12,195 nt of DNA, taken from positions 1 to 12,195 of the forward strand of contig JAHJUB010000026.1 in the NCBI GenBank assembly GCA_018829455.1, written 5' to 3'. The notes below the pieces were generated by a model, which did no database searches, was not told the origin of the DNA, and saw only the letters and a list, made by a program, of their open reading frames with translations. Below are positions 1 through 6,416 of this stretch, piece by piece. The position numbers and the translations under genes are program-made. The first letter of the stretch is position 1, and every line of letters begins with the position of its first letter. The stretch is from Candidatus Omnitrophota bacterium. Lineage in GTDB: Bacteria; Ratteibacteria; UBA8468; MWAK01.

Positions 1-43
1 CGGATTCATCCGACCCGCGGGCGCCATGAATGGCGCCCCTACG
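1..43. repeat. TGTAG/CTACA double-hairpin repeat, copy 1 (cut by window edge)
   Basis: This matches 3432-3474 at 40 of 43 positions. It contains the inner part of one hairpin (CGGA-TTCA-TCCG) and a complete second hairpin (GGGCGCCA-TGAA-TGGCGCCC), and ends CCCCTACG. The three differences are one base in each hairpin loop and the last base. The left end lies outside the window. It begins directly after the acpS stop codon, so acpS transcripts would run into it. There is no T-run that would make it a classical terminator. Confidence 0.85.
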
Positions 44-424
44 TTATTTTGATTTTTGTATCAAACAAAAGGCGATTGCATATTCTCCGGAGTGAGAGAG
101 GGAAACGGATGCGCACAAACCATTTTCTTCCAGCGCTTTTCCGGCTGTTCCGGAAAAGCGGAAATAGGGTTGGCCGCCCGGGCTGTTAAGTACTTCCATC
201 TCCCGCCAGCGTATTTTCCCCCGGCTTTCCCGCTGCAATGCTTTTAAAAACGATTCTTTGGCGGCAAACTTACCGCTGTAATGAACCGCCGGAGTATGCT
301 TCTCTTCGCAAATTTGCTGTTCCGCTTCGGTAAAGAGGCGGTTTTTAAGCCGGCTGCCGAAACGCTTTAGCGCTCCGGACATATCAACGATTGAAACGAT
401 GTCAACGCCGATTCCGGAAACCAT
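44..424 (-). CDS. acpS: Holo-[acyl-carrier-protein] synthase (AcpS)
   Basis: AcpS transfers 4'-phosphopantetheine from coenzyme A to a serine of acyl carrier protein, which activates it for fatty acid synthesis in the cytoplasm. The 126-residue product has the usual length of the small AcpS-type family. The N-terminal GIGVDIV contains the metal-binding Asp8. The FAAKES motif at 53-58 carries the second metal ligand Glu57, and VSLSHSGEYAIA lies at 107-118. FTEAE at 31-35 is also typical. The ATG follows the rpmA stop with no gap (TAAATG), so translation is probably coupled to rpmA, and no separate Shine-Dalgarno is needed. All key residues are present and identification is secure from the motifs. 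Confidence 0.95.
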   Translation of the reverse strand: MVSGIGVDIVSIVDMSGALKRFGSRLKNRLFTEAEQQICEEKHTPAVHYSGKFAAKESFLKALQRESRGKIRWREMEVLNSPGGQPYFRFSGTAGKALEENGLCASVSLSHSGEYAIAFCLIQKSK

Positions 425-676
425 TTAGGCGCTTTCAATTGAAATCAACTTCTGACCGCGTCGGTTTTCAAACAAGACCTTTCCGGCTGACAGGGCAAAG
501 ATGGTGAAATCGGTGCCCATTCCGGTATGCGAGCCGGGCTTGAAGTGGCTGCCTCGCTGCCGTACGATTATTTCGCCGGCCGACACAACCTGCCCGCCGT
601 AACGCTTGACACCCAGTCGCTTGCCGTCGCTGTCGCGTCCATTTTTACACGCTCCACCGCTTTTTTTTGTCGCCAT
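425..676 (-). CDS. rpmA: 50S ribosomal protein L27
   Basis: L27 is a large-subunit ribosomal protein whose N-terminal tail reaches toward the peptidyl-transferase centre. The 83-residue product starts MATKKSGG and contains NGRDSDGKRLGVKRYGGQ and GSHFKPG, the standard L27 signatures. A longer reading frame opens ten codons upstream at 706, but the ATG at 676 is chosen because CAGGAGAT lies just before it (681-688) and the protein then begins like other L27s. There is no Firmicutes-type cleaved N-terminal extension. The usual partner rplU (L21) is not immediately upstream; a tRNA gene and repeat sequence are there instead. acpS follows directly. Confidence 0.96.
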   Translation of the reverse strand: MATKKSGGACKNGRDSDGKRLGVKRYGGQVVSAGEIIVRQRGSHFKPGSHTGMGTDFTIFALSAGKVLFENRRGQKLISIESA

Positions 677-680
677 AGTT

Positions 681-688
681 ATCTCCTG
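681..688 (-). promoter_or_regulatory. Ribosome binding site of rpmA
   Basis: On the minus strand CAGGAGAT ends five bases before the ATG at 676. This strong Shine-Dalgarno selects that start over the in-frame ATG at 706. Confidence 0.8.
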
Positions 689-720
689 TTTAAATAGAAA
701 AATCAAAATAAATATCGTAA

Positions 721-766
721 TGTAGCGGTGCGATTTATCGCACGTATTGTAGCGGGCTTGCCCGCC
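721..766. repeat. Two tandem TGTAGCGG hairpin half-elements beside tRNA-Val
   Basis: TGTAGCGG occurs at 721-728 and again at 748-755, each time leading into a perfect hairpin: GTGCGA-TTTA-TCGCAC at 728-743 and GCGGGC-TT-GCCCGC at 752-765. The units resemble the left halves of the TGTAG...CTACA elements elsewhere in the window, but neither has its CTACA right end. They fill most of the 106-nt gap between tRNA-Val and rpmA, and CCCGCC at 761-766 is complementary to the GGCGGG of the tRNA acceptor region. On the minus strand they would be in the transcript ahead of rpmA. Confidence 0.7.
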
Positions 767-782
767 GAAGCTTTAGCGTAGG

Positions 783-855
783 TGGGCGGGGTAGGATTTG
801 AACCTACGACCTTTCGGATGTAAGCCGAATGCTCTGCCAGCTGAGCTACTCGCCC
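783..855 (-). tRNA. tRNA-Val (anticodon TAC)
   Basis: The minus strand folds into a cloverleaf of 73 nt. The acceptor is GGGCGAG/CCCGCCC, the D stem GCTC/GAGC, the anticodon stem TTCGG/CCGAA with loop CTTACAT, a five-base variable loop follows, and the T stem is GTAGG/CCTAC with loop TTCAAAT. The anticodon TAC reads GTA and, by wobble, other valine codons. The discriminator is A. The next three bases are CCT, so CCA is not encoded and must be added enzymatically. Acceptor pair 6-67 is an A-C mismatch. The gene lies 35 nt after the phosphohexomutase stop on the same strand. Confidence 0.93.
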
Positions 856-858
856 TAA

Positions 859-875
859 GGGGCTGTGGCAGCCCC
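859..875 (-). other. Perfect stem-loop between phosphohexomutase gene and tRNA-Val
   Basis: The sequence forms a 7-bp GC-rich stem (GGGGCTG/CAGCCCC) with a 3-nt loop, three bases before the tRNA 5' end. No T-run follows on the minus strand, so it is not a good intrinsic terminator. It may help separate the mRNA from the tRNA during processing or protect the mRNA 3' end; that role is inference. Confidence 0.5.
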
Positions 876-890
876 GGTATATATTTTACC

Positions 891-2243
891 CTATTTTAAG
901 GAGGCGAGCAATTCGGTGAAGAAGGATTGGATTTCGTGAAGCCGTTTTTCCGTGTCTGCTTCAAAACGCAGCACCAGCGCCGGTTGGGTATTGGAAGCGC
1001 GCACCAGACCCCATCCGTCTTCAAAATAGACCTTCACGCCATCAATATCTGATATTTTGTATTTACCGGAAACTTTTTCTTTCAGTCGTTCCACCAGGCC
1101 GAACTTTTCTTCGTCCGCTATTTCTAGGCGGATTTCCGGGGTGGCGTAATATTGTTTGAGCCGTCCTAAGAGGGAGGACAGTTTTTCTCGGTGCCGGGAT
1201 AAGTACTGCAGAACGCGTCCGGATGCATAGATGGCGTCGTCAAAACCGTACCAGTGGTCGCCGAAGTAGAGGTGACCGGAAAGTTCGCCGGCTACTTTGG
1301 CGCCTACCTCATGCATCTTATCTTCAATCAGGGAGTGGCCGGTCTTCCACATCAGCGGTTTCCCGCCCAGCCGGGTGATCTCCTCTTCCAGCGTCTTACT
1401 GCACTTAACGTCAAAGACGATGGTTGCGCCCGGATTTTCAGAAATAACTTCCTCGGAAAGAAGCGCCAGGATTTTATCTCCCCAGACCAGGTTTCCCTCT
1501 TCATCGCAAAGCCCGATGCGGTCTCCGTCTCCGTCTATGCCGATGCCTAATTCCGCGCCGCTCTCTTTAACCTTTTTTACCAGGTCGGCCATGTTTTTCG
1601 GCACAACCGGGTCGGCCAGGTGGTGGGGAAAAGTATTATCGCTGTTGCAGTAAAGCGGGATTACTTCGGCTCCCAGTCCAATCAGCGCCGGAAGGGCGAC
1701 CGGGCCCGCGGTTCCGTTTCCGCAGTCCAGGACCACTTTTATTGACCGGTCTAATTGAAAGGCCTTTTTGATTGCCGCGAGATAATCCGGCACAACTTGT
1801 AGTTGCTTAAATCCCCCGTTTCCGGACCGGAATTTCCCCGCTTCCATCAATTCCCGGATTTCCTGGATTTGCGGCCCGAATATGCTCTGGTAATTAACCA
1901 GCAGTTTAAAGCCGTTATAAGCCGGAGGATTGTGACTGGCGGTTACCATAATTCCGGCTGGAAAAGAAAGCGTGCGGCTGGCGAAATAGAAGGTCGGGGT
2001 CGGAACTTCTCCGAGAAAGGTGACGTCGGCTCCGCTTTCCCGCAGTCCGGCCATCAGACGTTCGCTGAAGAGGGGAGAAGTGGCGCGGTTGTCTGCTCCG
2101 ACCAGCACCTTTTTGACGAAGCCATTTTTTTCAAGATAAACGACAAATGCCTGGCCCAGGCCAAAGGCAAAATCAGCGGTCAGTTCGGTGTTTGCCAGAC
2201 CGCGTAAATCATATTCCCGGAAAATTGTCTTATTTACGTGCAT
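891..2243 (-). CDS. Phosphomannomutase/phosphoglucomutase (alpha-D-phosphohexomutase)
   Basis: The enzyme interconverts hexose 1-phosphates and 6-phosphates through a phosphoserine, supplying precursors for nucleotide sugars and surface glycans. The 450-residue product has the family's full four-domain length. EYDLRG at 10-15 is typical of the AlgC/ManB-type bifunctional group. TASHNP at 101-106 contains the catalytic Ser104, DGDGDR at 237-242 binds magnesium, GELSGH at 319-324 is the sugar-binding loop, and RASNTQP at 415-421 is the phosphate-binding loop. The ATG lies one base after the stop of the iron alcohol dehydrogenase with no clear Shine-Dalgarno, suggesting coupled translation. Substrate preference (mannose or glucose phosphate) cannot be settled from sequence alone; phosphoglucosamine mutase is less likely given EYDLRG and the absence of GlmM motifs. 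Confidence 0.93.
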   Translation of the reverse strand: MHVNKTIFREYDLRGLANTELTADFAFGLGQAFVVYLEKNGFVKKVLVGADNRATSPLFSERLMAGLRESGADVTFLGEVPTPTFYFASRTLSFPAGIMVTASHNPPAYNGFKLLVNYQSIFGPQIQEIRELMEAGKFRSGNGGFKQLQVVPDYLAAIKKAFQLDRSIKVVLDCGNGTAGPVALPALIGLGAEVIPLYCNSDNTFPHHLADPVVPKNMADLVKKVKESGAELGIGIDGDGDRIGLCDEEGNLVWGDKILALLSEEVISENPGATIVFDVKCSKTLEEEITRLGGKPLMWKTGHSLIEDKMHEVGAKVAGELSGHLYFGDHWYGFDDAIYASGRVLQYLSRHREKLSSLLGRLKQYYATPEIRLEIADEEKFGLVERLKEKVSGKYKISDIDGVKVYFEDGWGLVRASNTQPALVLRFEADTEKRLHEIQSFFTELLASLK

Positions 2244-2244
2244 T

Positions 2245-3387
2245 TTAATACGCGGCCTGATAGATTCGCAACAAATCTTCTTTGGTCATGGGTTTGGGTG
2301 TATTGGCGACGGGAACCGCTACCGCCCAGGCTTCTTCCACCATCTCGTCAAAATCACTCGGTTGGACCTGGAAATCCGCCAGCCGTTTTTGGAAGCCAAT
2401 CTTTTTCTCAAAGGAGAAGAGAAATTTTATCGCTTCTTCGGCCTCTTCTTTTGCGGAGCGTCCTTGAGATATTCCAAAAGCAGAAGCCAACCGGGCCAGT
2501 TTTTCCGTAGCAAAAGGAAGAATTTCTGCTGCCACGTAAGGCAGCAGGAGTCCGTTGGCGACGCCGTGGCTGATACCGTATCTGGCGCCCAACGGATAGG
2601 ACAAGGAATGACCGACGATTACGCCGGCGTTGGCCAGACTGATGCCTCCCAGAAGACTGCCCAGCATGGTTTTAGTCCGTGCCTCCGGGTCTTTGCCGTC
2701 GGACACCGCCGCCGGGAGTCCGGCAATCAGGAGTTCGGCCGCTTGCAGAGAAATCGGCTCGGTCAAGGGATTACTGTTTTTAGACAGGAAAGATTCAATT
2801 GCGTGGGTCAGTGCGTCAAGTCCGGTTGCGCGCGTCGGTTCCATCGGCAGGTCCAGGAGTAAGGCCGGGTCAAGAATGGCGGTCGCCGGAATGAGGTGCG
2901 GGCTGTTAATTCCGCCCTTACGTCCCTGGTGAATCAGGACCGCAGTTTGGGTCAGCTCGCTTCCGGTTCCGGCGGTGGTCGGCACCATGATTCCGGGTAT
3001 TGCCGGCCGGGTTAAAAGATTTTGGCCCCGGTATTTTTCCGAACTGCCCGGGTTGGTTATCAACCCGGCAATCGCTTTGGCGGTATCCATGGTGCTTCCG
3101 CCTCCGATACCGATGACCAAATCCGGTTTTTCTTTCCGGGCGAAATCCGCCATTTTGTCAACCGTTTGAACCGTTGGCTCCCCGGGTTTAATTTCACAGG
3201 GAATTGTTTTCCAGCCAGCCAGCAGTTTTTCCACGCGGGGCCAGACCTGCGGTTTAATTGCCGGGTCCATCACTACCAGGACGGTCCCCTTAGTAAAGAA
3301 GAAACTGACTTCTTCCGGTAGGAGGTCAAACTTTCCCATTCCGAAAATTACTTTTGACGGCATCCGAAAAACAAAATCATTTTTCAT
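2245..3387 (-). CDS. Iron-containing alcohol dehydrogenase
   Basis: This is an NAD(P)-dependent group III dehydrogenase acting on an alcohol or aldehyde. The 380-residue length is normal. The nucleotide-binding loop GGGSTMD is at 95-101 and PTTAGTGSE at 136-144. The four expected metal ligands are present as Asp191 and His195 (GLDALTHAIES), His260 (GHSLSYPLG) and His274 (ISHGVANG). The C-terminal TPKPMTKEDL is common in the family. Close homologues include lactaldehyde/propanediol, butanol and 1,3-propanediol dehydrogenases, so the substrate is not determined. Its start region borders a repeat (3389-3415), which may contribute the weak AAGG ribosome binding site about 12 nt upstream. It is almost fused to the phosphohexomutase gene downstream (1-nt gap). 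Confidence 0.93.
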   Translation of the reverse strand: MKNDFVFRMPSKVIFGMGKFDLLPEEVSFFFTKGTVLVVMDPAIKPQVWPRVEKLLAGWKTIPCEIKPGEPTVQTVDKMADFARKEKPDLVIGIGGGSTMDTAKAIAGLITNPGSSEKYRGQNLLTRPAIPGIMVPTTAGTGSELTQTAVLIHQGRKGGINSPHLIPATAILDPALLLDLPMEPTRATGLDALTHAIESFLSKNSNPLTEPISLQAAELLIAGLPAAVSDGKDPEARTKTMLGSLLGGISLANAGVIVGHSLSYPLGARYGISHGVANGLLLPYVAAEILPFATEKLARLASAFGISQGRSAKEEAEEAIKFLFSFEKKIGFQKRLADFQVQPSDFDEMVEEAWAVAVPVANTPKPMTKEDLLRIYQAAY

Positions 3388-3388
3388 A

Positions 3389-3415
3389 ATAGTCGCTAAC
3401 CTTGGTTGGCTCTGT
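3389..3415. repeat. Partial copy of the TTGG-hairpin repeat also present at 10992-11049
   Basis: The 18 bases from 3398 to 3415 (AACCTTGGTTGGCTCTGT) are identical to 11002-11019, and the few bases to the left are also similar. Only the left half of the element is present here, ending before the second hairpin. It lies one base upstream of the iron dehydrogenase start codon. Confidence 0.75.
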
Positions 3416-3422
3416 TGTTTTG

Positions 3423-3474
3423 TGTAGGGGTCGGATTTATCCGACCCGCGGGCGCCATAAATGGCGCCCCTACA
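3423..3474. repeat. TGTAG/CTACA double-hairpin repeat, copy 2 (complete)
   Basis: A complete 52-bp element begins TGTAGGGG and ends CCCCTACA, an 8-bp perfect terminal inverted repeat. It contains two perfect hairpins: GGGTCGGA-TTTA-TCCGACCC (3428-3447) and GGGCGCCA-TAAA-TGGCGCCC (3450-3469). The loops TTTA and TAAA are complementary. It lies between the glycosyltransferase stop and the iron dehydrogenase start, in non-coding sequence. There is no open reading frame, so any mobilising enzyme must act in trans. Apart from the two repeats I see nothing else certain in 3388-3500. Confidence 0.88.
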
Positions 3475-3500
3475 TTAATCTGGGGTTATTTTACCATATT

Positions 3501-4601
3501 TCACGAATCTGTTAACAGTTCTTGATAGACGGAAAGGGTGCGGGTGACCATCCGGTCTAACGAGAAGTGTTCCAGGGCGATTTTTTTTGCTTTTTCTGCG
3601 AGTTCCCGACTTTCAGCCGGATGGGTGATAATATACTTAATTGCCCGGGAAAGGCCAAGCGGGTCGCGGGCCGCGGTAAAGATGTTGGCTTCACCGATTT
3701 CAAAGGCGCCAACGGCCAGACCGGCCATAGTCGTTACTACCGGGATGCCGGCAACCTGGGCTTCGGCTCCGGTGCGGCGTGACCAGAATGGGCCGCCTTC
3801 GGGCTTGGGTTCCGGGTTGAGGTTGGGGACCGCCATCAGGTTGAAAGAAGATAGGTAATCCGCGGCTTTTCCTTTCAAAAACGAAACCTTTGACTTTAGG
3901 TCAAGGTCCGCCGCAAGATTTTTGAGAACAGTTTCTTCCGGGCCGCTGCCGACCAGAACTACTTTCAATTCCGGAAAGTCCGGGCTAAGCAAGGCGATAG
4001 CTTTCAGGAGGTAGCGGAATCCCTGAACCGCAGTTAATCTGCCTACGGCTCCCACGGTAATTTCTTCTTTATTTTGCACTAATGGGTTTTTCCGTGTCGT
4101 TGTTTTTAAAAAAGGCGCAAAATCAAATCCATTATAAACAACCCTGACTTTTTCTTTATCGGCGCCCAGGAACCCGACTGCATATTCTTTAAGTCCTTCG
4201 CTGATGACGATGACCCGTTCCCCTCTCCCCATAATCCGGCTGTATCGGCGGCTATGATGAAAACCGTGTATGCTGGTAATTAGATGTCCGGCGCAGGAGC
4301 CAACGGCAAAGTTGGCCAGCCAGGCCGGAAAACGGCTGCGGCTGTGGATGATGTCCGGTTTCTCTTCGGAGAATATTCGCTTTATTTTACGTAAGGCGCG
4401 GCAAAAATTGAATGGGTTCTTCCGCTCCATCGGTACCGGATACCACCGGATTCCTTTTTGGTGAAGGAGAGGGATGAACCGGCCGGGCCCGGAGATTACC
4501 AGAACCTGGTGTCCTAATTTTTGAAAACCGCAGGCCAGGTCAAAGGTTCCCTGTTCCACGCCGCCCAGGTCCATCGCCGGAACCAGCAAGGCAATCTTCA
4601 T
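3501..4601 (-). CDS. Glycosyltransferase family 4 (GT-B fold)
   Basis: A retaining glycosyltransferase that probably builds a cell-surface polysaccharide or glycolipid at the cytoplasmic face of the membrane. The 366 residues show the GT-B layout. The N-terminal acceptor domain starts with DLGGVEQGTFDLACGF (11-26), followed by IHGFHH (111-116). The C-terminal donor domain follows VYNGFD (155-160), with VGAVGRLT (183-190) and VLVGSGPEE (215-223). The family's E-x7-E donor motif is atypical: the likely acidic residues Glu268 and Glu280 are 12 apart, in EGGPFWSRRTGAEAQVAG. There is no signal peptide or membrane segment. The start ATG overlaps the trpC stop as ATGA, so translation is coupled. Donor and acceptor sugars cannot be predicted. 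Confidence 0.88.
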   Translation of the reverse strand: MKIALLVPAMDLGGVEQGTFDLACGFQKLGHQVLVISGPGRFIPLLHQKGIRWYPVPMERKNPFNFCRALRKIKRIFSEEKPDIIHSRSRFPAWLANFAVGSCAGHLITSIHGFHHSRRYSRIMGRGERVIVISEGLKEYAVGFLGADKEKVRVVYNGFDFAPFLKTTTRKNPLVQNKEEITVGAVGRLTAVQGFRYLLKAIALLSPDFPELKVVLVGSGPEETVLKNLAADLDLKSKVSFLKGKAADYLSSFNLMAVPNLNPEPKPEGGPFWSRRTGAEAQVAGIPVVTTMAGLAVGAFEIGEANIFTAARDPLGLSRAIKYIITHPAESRELAEKAKKIALEHFSLDRMVTRTLSVYQELLTDS

Positions 4602-5368
4602 TTAAGTAAGGAGGCGAGGCCGGCCGCCGGGTCGCTCTGGCGCAAAAGAGATTCTCCAATCAGGAAGGCCGATGCCCCCAGCCGGGAAAGTTCCTGTATT
4701 TCTGTTTTGGTTTTCAGCCCGCTCTCCACGACCGTTATTTTTTCTTTTGGTATCAAGGGCAGAATACGGCGGCTGACATCAAGGTCGGTTTGAAGGGTGT
4801 CCAGATTTCGGTTGTTGATTCCGATAATGTCCGCGCCGACGGAAAGAGCGTCTTCCAACTCCGGCTCGCGGTGGATTTCTACTAACGCGGAAAGTTTCAA
4901 GGATAGCGCCAGCGAAAATAGTTCCTGCAGGGTCCGGCGGTTGTGGAGAGCAACAATTAACAGGATGGCGTCGGCTCCGCAGGCGCGGGCTTCGTAAACC
5001 TGATAGGGGATGAGGATGAAATCTTTCTGGAGGATGGGCACAGATACTGATTTCCGTACAGCGGCCAGGTCGGCGAGACTTCCCTGAAAATGGTTTTTTT
5101 CGGTCAGGACCGAGATAGCGGCTGCCCCGGCTTTTTCGTAACTTTGGGCAAGGATACCCGGAGAAAGTTCCGGTCGCAAAAGGCCGGCTGAAGGTGAAGC
5201 GCGCTTGATTTCGGCGATGATATATAATCTTTCTTTAGCGGAGAGGGCTGCGGTGAAGTTGCGCGGTCCGGGCAGACCGGCAATCTCATTTTTTAGAATG
5301 ACCAGGGGTTTCTTTTTGGCTCTTTCCTGGGCGCCGACTCTAACCCCGGCGATAATGGAATCAAGCAT
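4598..5368 (-). CDS. trpC: Indole-3-glycerol-phosphate synthase
   Basis: TrpC closes the indole ring in tryptophan biosynthesis, converting carboxyphenylamino-deoxyribulose phosphate to indole-3-glycerol phosphate. The 256-residue protein is a single-domain (beta/alpha)8 barrel, not fused to TrpF. Expected catalytic and phosphate-binding residues are visible: Glu53 and Lys55 in EIKRASPS, Lys115 in QKDF, Glu164 in VEIH, Asn185 in INNRN, Glu215-Ser216 in VESG, and FLIGESLL at 236-243. AAGGGG lies seven bases before the ATG as Shine-Dalgarno. No other tryptophan gene is in the window, so it is separated from any trp operon here. It shares an overlapping junction with the glycosyltransferase and follows the zinc dehydrogenase by 11 nt. 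Confidence 0.95.
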   Translation of the reverse strand: MLDSIIAGVRVGAQERAKKKPLVILKNEIAGLPGPRNFTAALSAKERLYIIAEIKRASPSAGLLRPELSPGILAQSYEKAGAAAISVLTEKNHFQGSLADLAAVRKSVSVPILQKDFILIPYQVYEARACGADAILLIVALHNRRTLQELFSLALSLKLSALVEIHREPELEDALSVGADIIGINNRNLDTLQTDLDVSRRILPLIPKEKITVVESGLKTKTEIQELSRLGASAFLIGESLLRQSDPAAGLASLLK

Positions 5369-5379
5369 GGGACAGCCCC

Positions 5380-6411
5380 TTAAATATCAACAATCGCTTT
5401 GATGACGCCTTCCCGGTAATCGGCCACCAATTGCAATCCTTCGGACACCCTTTCCAACGGAAAATTATGGGTAACCATATCTTTGGCGTTAATCTTGCCG
5501 GCGGCTATGAGCCGGATGACTTTTTCCGCGGCGAAAGCAGAACGCCGCACATTCAGGAGCGCCAGTTCTTTTCGTCGGGCGCCAAAACTGGGAAATTGCC
5601 AGCAATCTTCCGCCGGAATACCCACCATTCCAACTTTTCCGGCCATAGAGGCAGAATCTATTGCCTGGACAAGAGTTTCTTTTTGACCGGCTGCTTCAAA
5701 AGCAGAATGAACGCCTCTGCCTTCAGTCAGGTCCAGGATTTCTTTTACCGGGTTTCCCTTTTTAGGGTCAAAGACGTAATCGGCGCCGGCCTGTTTTGCG
5801 TAAGCGCGTCTTTCCGGAATCAGGTCGGTGGCAAAGATTGAAGCGGCGCCGGCCAATTTAGCAAAGAAAAGAATCGCCAGGCCGATCGGACCGCAGCCAA
5901 AAATTGCGACTGAGTCTCCGGGGGAAACCCGGATGAGATTAACCGCATAAAGTCCGATTCCCAAAGGTTCGGAAAGCACGCCTTCTTCCAGACTGACGTT
6001 ATCGGGAAGGGGGATAAAGTTGGCCGCCGGCATCGCCAGGAATTCCTGGAAAGCGCCGGATGTGGGTGGGGTGCCCAGGAATTTAACACTGGTACAGAGG
6101 TTTGGTTTGCCGGTTAGGCAGACCTCGCATTTTCCGCAGGAAATTCCCGGTTCAATCGCCACCTTCTGTCCCACCGTAAAATCCTTTACGTTGGGACCTG
6201 TTTCAACAACTTCTCCGGCTGCTTCGTGACCGAGGATGAAAGAACCGGAAACAATCTGCTCGCCGATTCGGCCTTTCTTAAAATAGTGGACATCGGAACC
6301 GCAGATTCCAACCTTCTTTACCCGTACCAGCGCTTCGCCGTTTCCCACAACCGGCTGCGCCGCGTCTTGAATTTCAATCTGTTCTTTTCCGATTAGAAAC
6401 GCCGCTTTCAT
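5380..6411 (-). CDS. Zinc-dependent alcohol/polyol dehydrogenase (sorbitol dehydrogenase-like MDR family)
   Basis: A medium-chain NAD(P)-dependent dehydrogenase, probably oxidising a sugar alcohol or similar polyol. In the 343 residues, GICGSDVHYF (35-44) with Cys37 and GHEAAGEV (61-68) with His62-Glu63 form the catalytic zinc site, and Glu148 in LSEPLG fits the polyol group. Cys92, Cys95, Cys98 and Cys106 form the structural zinc lobe. The Rossmann loop is GCGPIG (172-177), and Asp196 at the end of the second strand favours NAD over NADP. The HYFKKGRIG stretch resembles sorbitol/xylitol dehydrogenases; threonine dehydrogenase or another MDR enzyme remains possible. It begins 5 nt after the dut stop with little Shine-Dalgarno sequence. 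Confidence 0.9.
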   Translation of the reverse strand: MKAAFLIGKEQIEIQDAAQPVVGNGEALVRVKKVGICGSDVHYFKKGRIGEQIVSGSFILGHEAAGEVVETGPNVKDFTVGQKVAIEPGISCGKCEVCLTGKPNLCTSVKFLGTPPTSGAFQEFLAMPAANFIPLPDNVSLEEGVLSEPLGIGLYAVNLIRVSPGDSVAIFGCGPIGLAILFFAKLAGAASIFATDLIPERRAYAKQAGADYVFDPKKGNPVKEILDLTEGRGVHSAFEAAGQKETLVQAIDSASMAGKVGMVGIPAEDCWQFPSFGARRKELALLNVRRSAFAAEKVIRLIAAGKINAKDMVTHNFPLERVSEGLQLVADYREGVIKAIVDI

Positions 6412-6416
6412 AGGAT

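Noticed and set aside
677..706. Ten-codon N-terminal extension of L27 (start at 706)
   Set aside because: MIFLFKQEIT does not match the cleavable extension of Firmicutes L27, and a strong ribosome site precedes the ATG at 676.
721..766. Riboswitch or T-box upstream of rpmA
   Set aside because: Only short independent hairpins of the repeat family are present; no conserved aptamer or T-box sequence is seen.
859..875. Intrinsic terminator after the phosphohexomutase gene
   Set aside because: The stem is good but no T-run follows in the transcript direction, and the tRNA begins three bases later; kept only as a stem-loop.
2188..2862. Plus-strand open frame of 224 codons antisense to the iron dehydrogenase
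   Set aside because: Its composition is typical of an antisense shadow (rich in Arg, Gly, Cys, Gln), it has no family motif, and the opposite strand has complete metal-binding motifs.
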